A program made the position numbers and the translations under genes. From assembly GCA_009691815.1 (NCBI GenBank), contig SIAL01000143.1, positions 1 through 8,149 of the forward strand: a stretch of 8,149 nucleotides of DNA. The letters run 5' to 3'. Shown here piece by piece: positions 7,480 through 8,149 of this stretch; position 1 is the first letter of the stretch; every line of letters begins with the position of its first letter. The DNA comes from Gemmataceae bacterium (lineage in GTDB: Bacteria; Planctomycetota; Planctomycetia; Gemmatales; Gemmataceae). The notes below the pieces were generated by a model. It did not search any database and was not told the DNA's origin. It was given only the letters and a program-made list of their open reading frames with translations.

Positions 7480-7701
7480 TTAATTTCGCAAAGTGCAGCG
7501 CCCGGCTTGATTTCCCAGCCATTCATCCCATGCCCCGTGGTCGGTTCCATCCACTCCTTCTTGGCGGGCAATTCTTTGCAAATACCCTTGAAGGGCCTCG
7601 AAAAAAGGAGAATCAAGCAAATCGGGTTGCCTACTGAGTTGGCCGTGTAGGACACGGTATACCAGTTTCCAATCCGCCAATTGTGTGTCGATGAAGTTCA
7701 T
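7480..7701 (-). CDS. Small conserved-looking protein of unknown function (73 aa)
   Basis: I do not recognise this gene. The 73-residue product has no hydrophobic segment or signal peptide, so it should be cytoplasmic. It is mostly helical in appearance: residues 3-45 alternate hydrophobic and charged positions (QLADWKLVYRVLHGQL, then FFEALQGYLQRIARQ). A short segment follows with the Asp/His/Trp-rich DGTDHGAWDEWLG. It has one Cys, close to the C-terminus. The ATG at 7701 is chosen because AGAAGG (7707-7712) lies 5 nt upstream; a longer frame from 7740 would skip this site. It is divergent from surE (96 bp between starts) and points toward the oxidase operon, about 270 bp ahead of it. Good start signals and biased residue content support a real gene. 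No role can be given. Confidence 0.65.
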   Translation of the reverse strand: MNFIDTQLADWKLVYRVLHGQLSRQPDLLDSPFFEALQGYLQRIARQEGVDGTDHGAWDEWLGNQAGRCTLRN

Positions 7702-7706
7702 GAATG

Positions 7707-7712
7707 CCTTCT
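7707..7712 (-). promoter_or_regulatory. Ribosome binding site of the 73-residue gene
   Basis: AGAAGG on the minus strand, 5 nt before the ATG at 7701. It decides this start over the in-frame upstream codon at 7740. Confidence 0.6.
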
Positions 7713-7784
7713 TTTTTGCCCTGATGGGGCGAATTCCCAAACGAACAAAGCTATCTTATTTCTTGGGGGACGATCAAAGTTTTT

Positions 7785-7788
7785 GGAG
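7785..7788 (+). promoter_or_regulatory. Ribosome binding site of surE
   Basis: GGAG ending 9 nt before the TTG at 7798. It supports TTG as the start codon, since no ATG or GTG lies in frame in the roughly 60 bases before the conserved N-terminus. Confidence 0.65.
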
Positions 7789-7797
7789 CATTATTCC

Positions 7798-8149
7798 TTG
7801 GCTATTTTACTTACAAACGATGATGGCTTGGGCGCCGATGGCCTTTTGGCACTGGAACGGGCGACGATGGGGATGGGCCCATTACATGTGATGGCGCCCA
7901 AAGGGGCCCTTTCTGGGTGTGGGCATCAGGTTACGAACAATGCCGAGATTTGGTGGGAAAAAGGTGCCCTGGATCATCATCATGCGCTTTTGGGGACCCC
8001 GGCGGATTGCGTAAGGATCGCCCTGCATGAATGGGGGTGCGATTGGAGTTGGGTGTTTTCGGGGATCAATGCCGGGGGGAATATGGGTGCTGATGTTCCC
8101 ATTTCGGGAACGATTGCCGCGGCCCGAGAGGCGGCCTACCACGGGCTTA
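7798..8149 (+). CDS. surE: 5'/3'-nucleotidase SurE (5' part, runs off right edge)
   Basis: The visible 117 residues are the N-terminal half of SurE, a metal-dependent phosphatase that removes phosphate from nucleoside monophosphates in the cytoplasm; family members are usually about 250 residues. The start is a TTG that gives MAILLTNDDG, matching the family N-terminus exactly. With this start the metal and active-site residues fall at the family's standard numbers: Asp8, Asp9, Ser39 (KGALSG) and Asn95 in the SGIN-AGGN motif (88-95). TPADCVRIAL (67-76) and SGTIAAAREAAYHGL (103-117) are further family signatures. Other frames through this stretch give longer open frames from ATG codons, which would hide this gene from an ATG-only search. 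It is divergent from the 73-residue gene and has no evident link to the oxidase operon. Confidence 0.93.
   Translation, partial: MAILLTNDDGLGADGLLALERATMGMGPLHVMAPKGALSGCGHQVTNNAEIWWEKGALDHHHALLGTPADCVRIALHEWGCDWSWVFSGINAGGNMGADVPISGTIAAAREAAYHGL

Noticed and set aside
7685..7891. 68-residue plus-strand open frame over the surE start
   Set aside because: SurE occupies another frame of the same strand with exact conserved residues; this frame begins inside the 73-residue gene.
7882..8142. 86-residue minus-strand open frame
   Set aside because: It is antisense to the conserved SurE core.
1..8149. CRISPR array, insertion sequence, tRNA or phage-like island
   Set aside because: No regularly spaced repeats, transposase motifs, tRNA-like folds or change in base composition were seen; the window reads as core metabolism.

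Overview
The window holds most of a cytochrome c oxidase (complex IV) biogenesis operon on the minus strand. To its right lie one small unrecognised gene (minus strand) and the 5' part of surE (plus strand). G+C looks moderate by eye. The organism is probably a member of the Planctomycetota. This is an inference from the gene order, the separate diheme cytochrome c placed first, the long extra segments in CoxA and CoxC, and the form of the CtaA-like protein. A related phylum such as Verrucomicrobiota cannot be excluded from sequence reading alone.

Layout, read in the direction of operon transcription (right to left): an unrecognised 73-residue protein (7480-7701); a non-coding gap with a striking 12-bp inverted repeat, where the operon promoter should lie; a diheme cytochrome c (5876-7207); coxB with a complete CuA site; coxA; ctaA (heme A synthase); ctaB (heme O synthase); and coxC, which runs off the left edge. 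From coxB onward every junction is a stop/start overlap: ATGA at coxB/coxA, coxA/ctaA and ctaB/coxC, and TAATG at ctaA/ctaB. The five genes therefore look translationally coupled. On the other strand, surE starts at a TTG codon at 7798 and runs off the right edge.

The genes form one functional unit. CtaB and CtaA convert heme B to heme O and then heme A. CoxA carries heme a, heme a3 and CuB. CoxB takes electrons through CuA, and CoxC is the third core subunit. The diheme cytochrome is the likely electron donor, or an anchored partner, for CoxB, which has no fused cytochrome c domain. CoxA carries a YSHPAVY motif in place of the glutamate-containing HPEVY motif, which marks it as an A2-type heme-copper oxidase.

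I found no mobile element, CRISPR array, tRNA or rRNA. I see no convincing evidence of a wholly new system. The most interesting points are the two large insertions in CoxA and CoxC, both predicted on the periplasmic face, the separate diheme cytochrome in an A2-type operon, the intergenic palindrome, and the unrecognised 73-residue protein.
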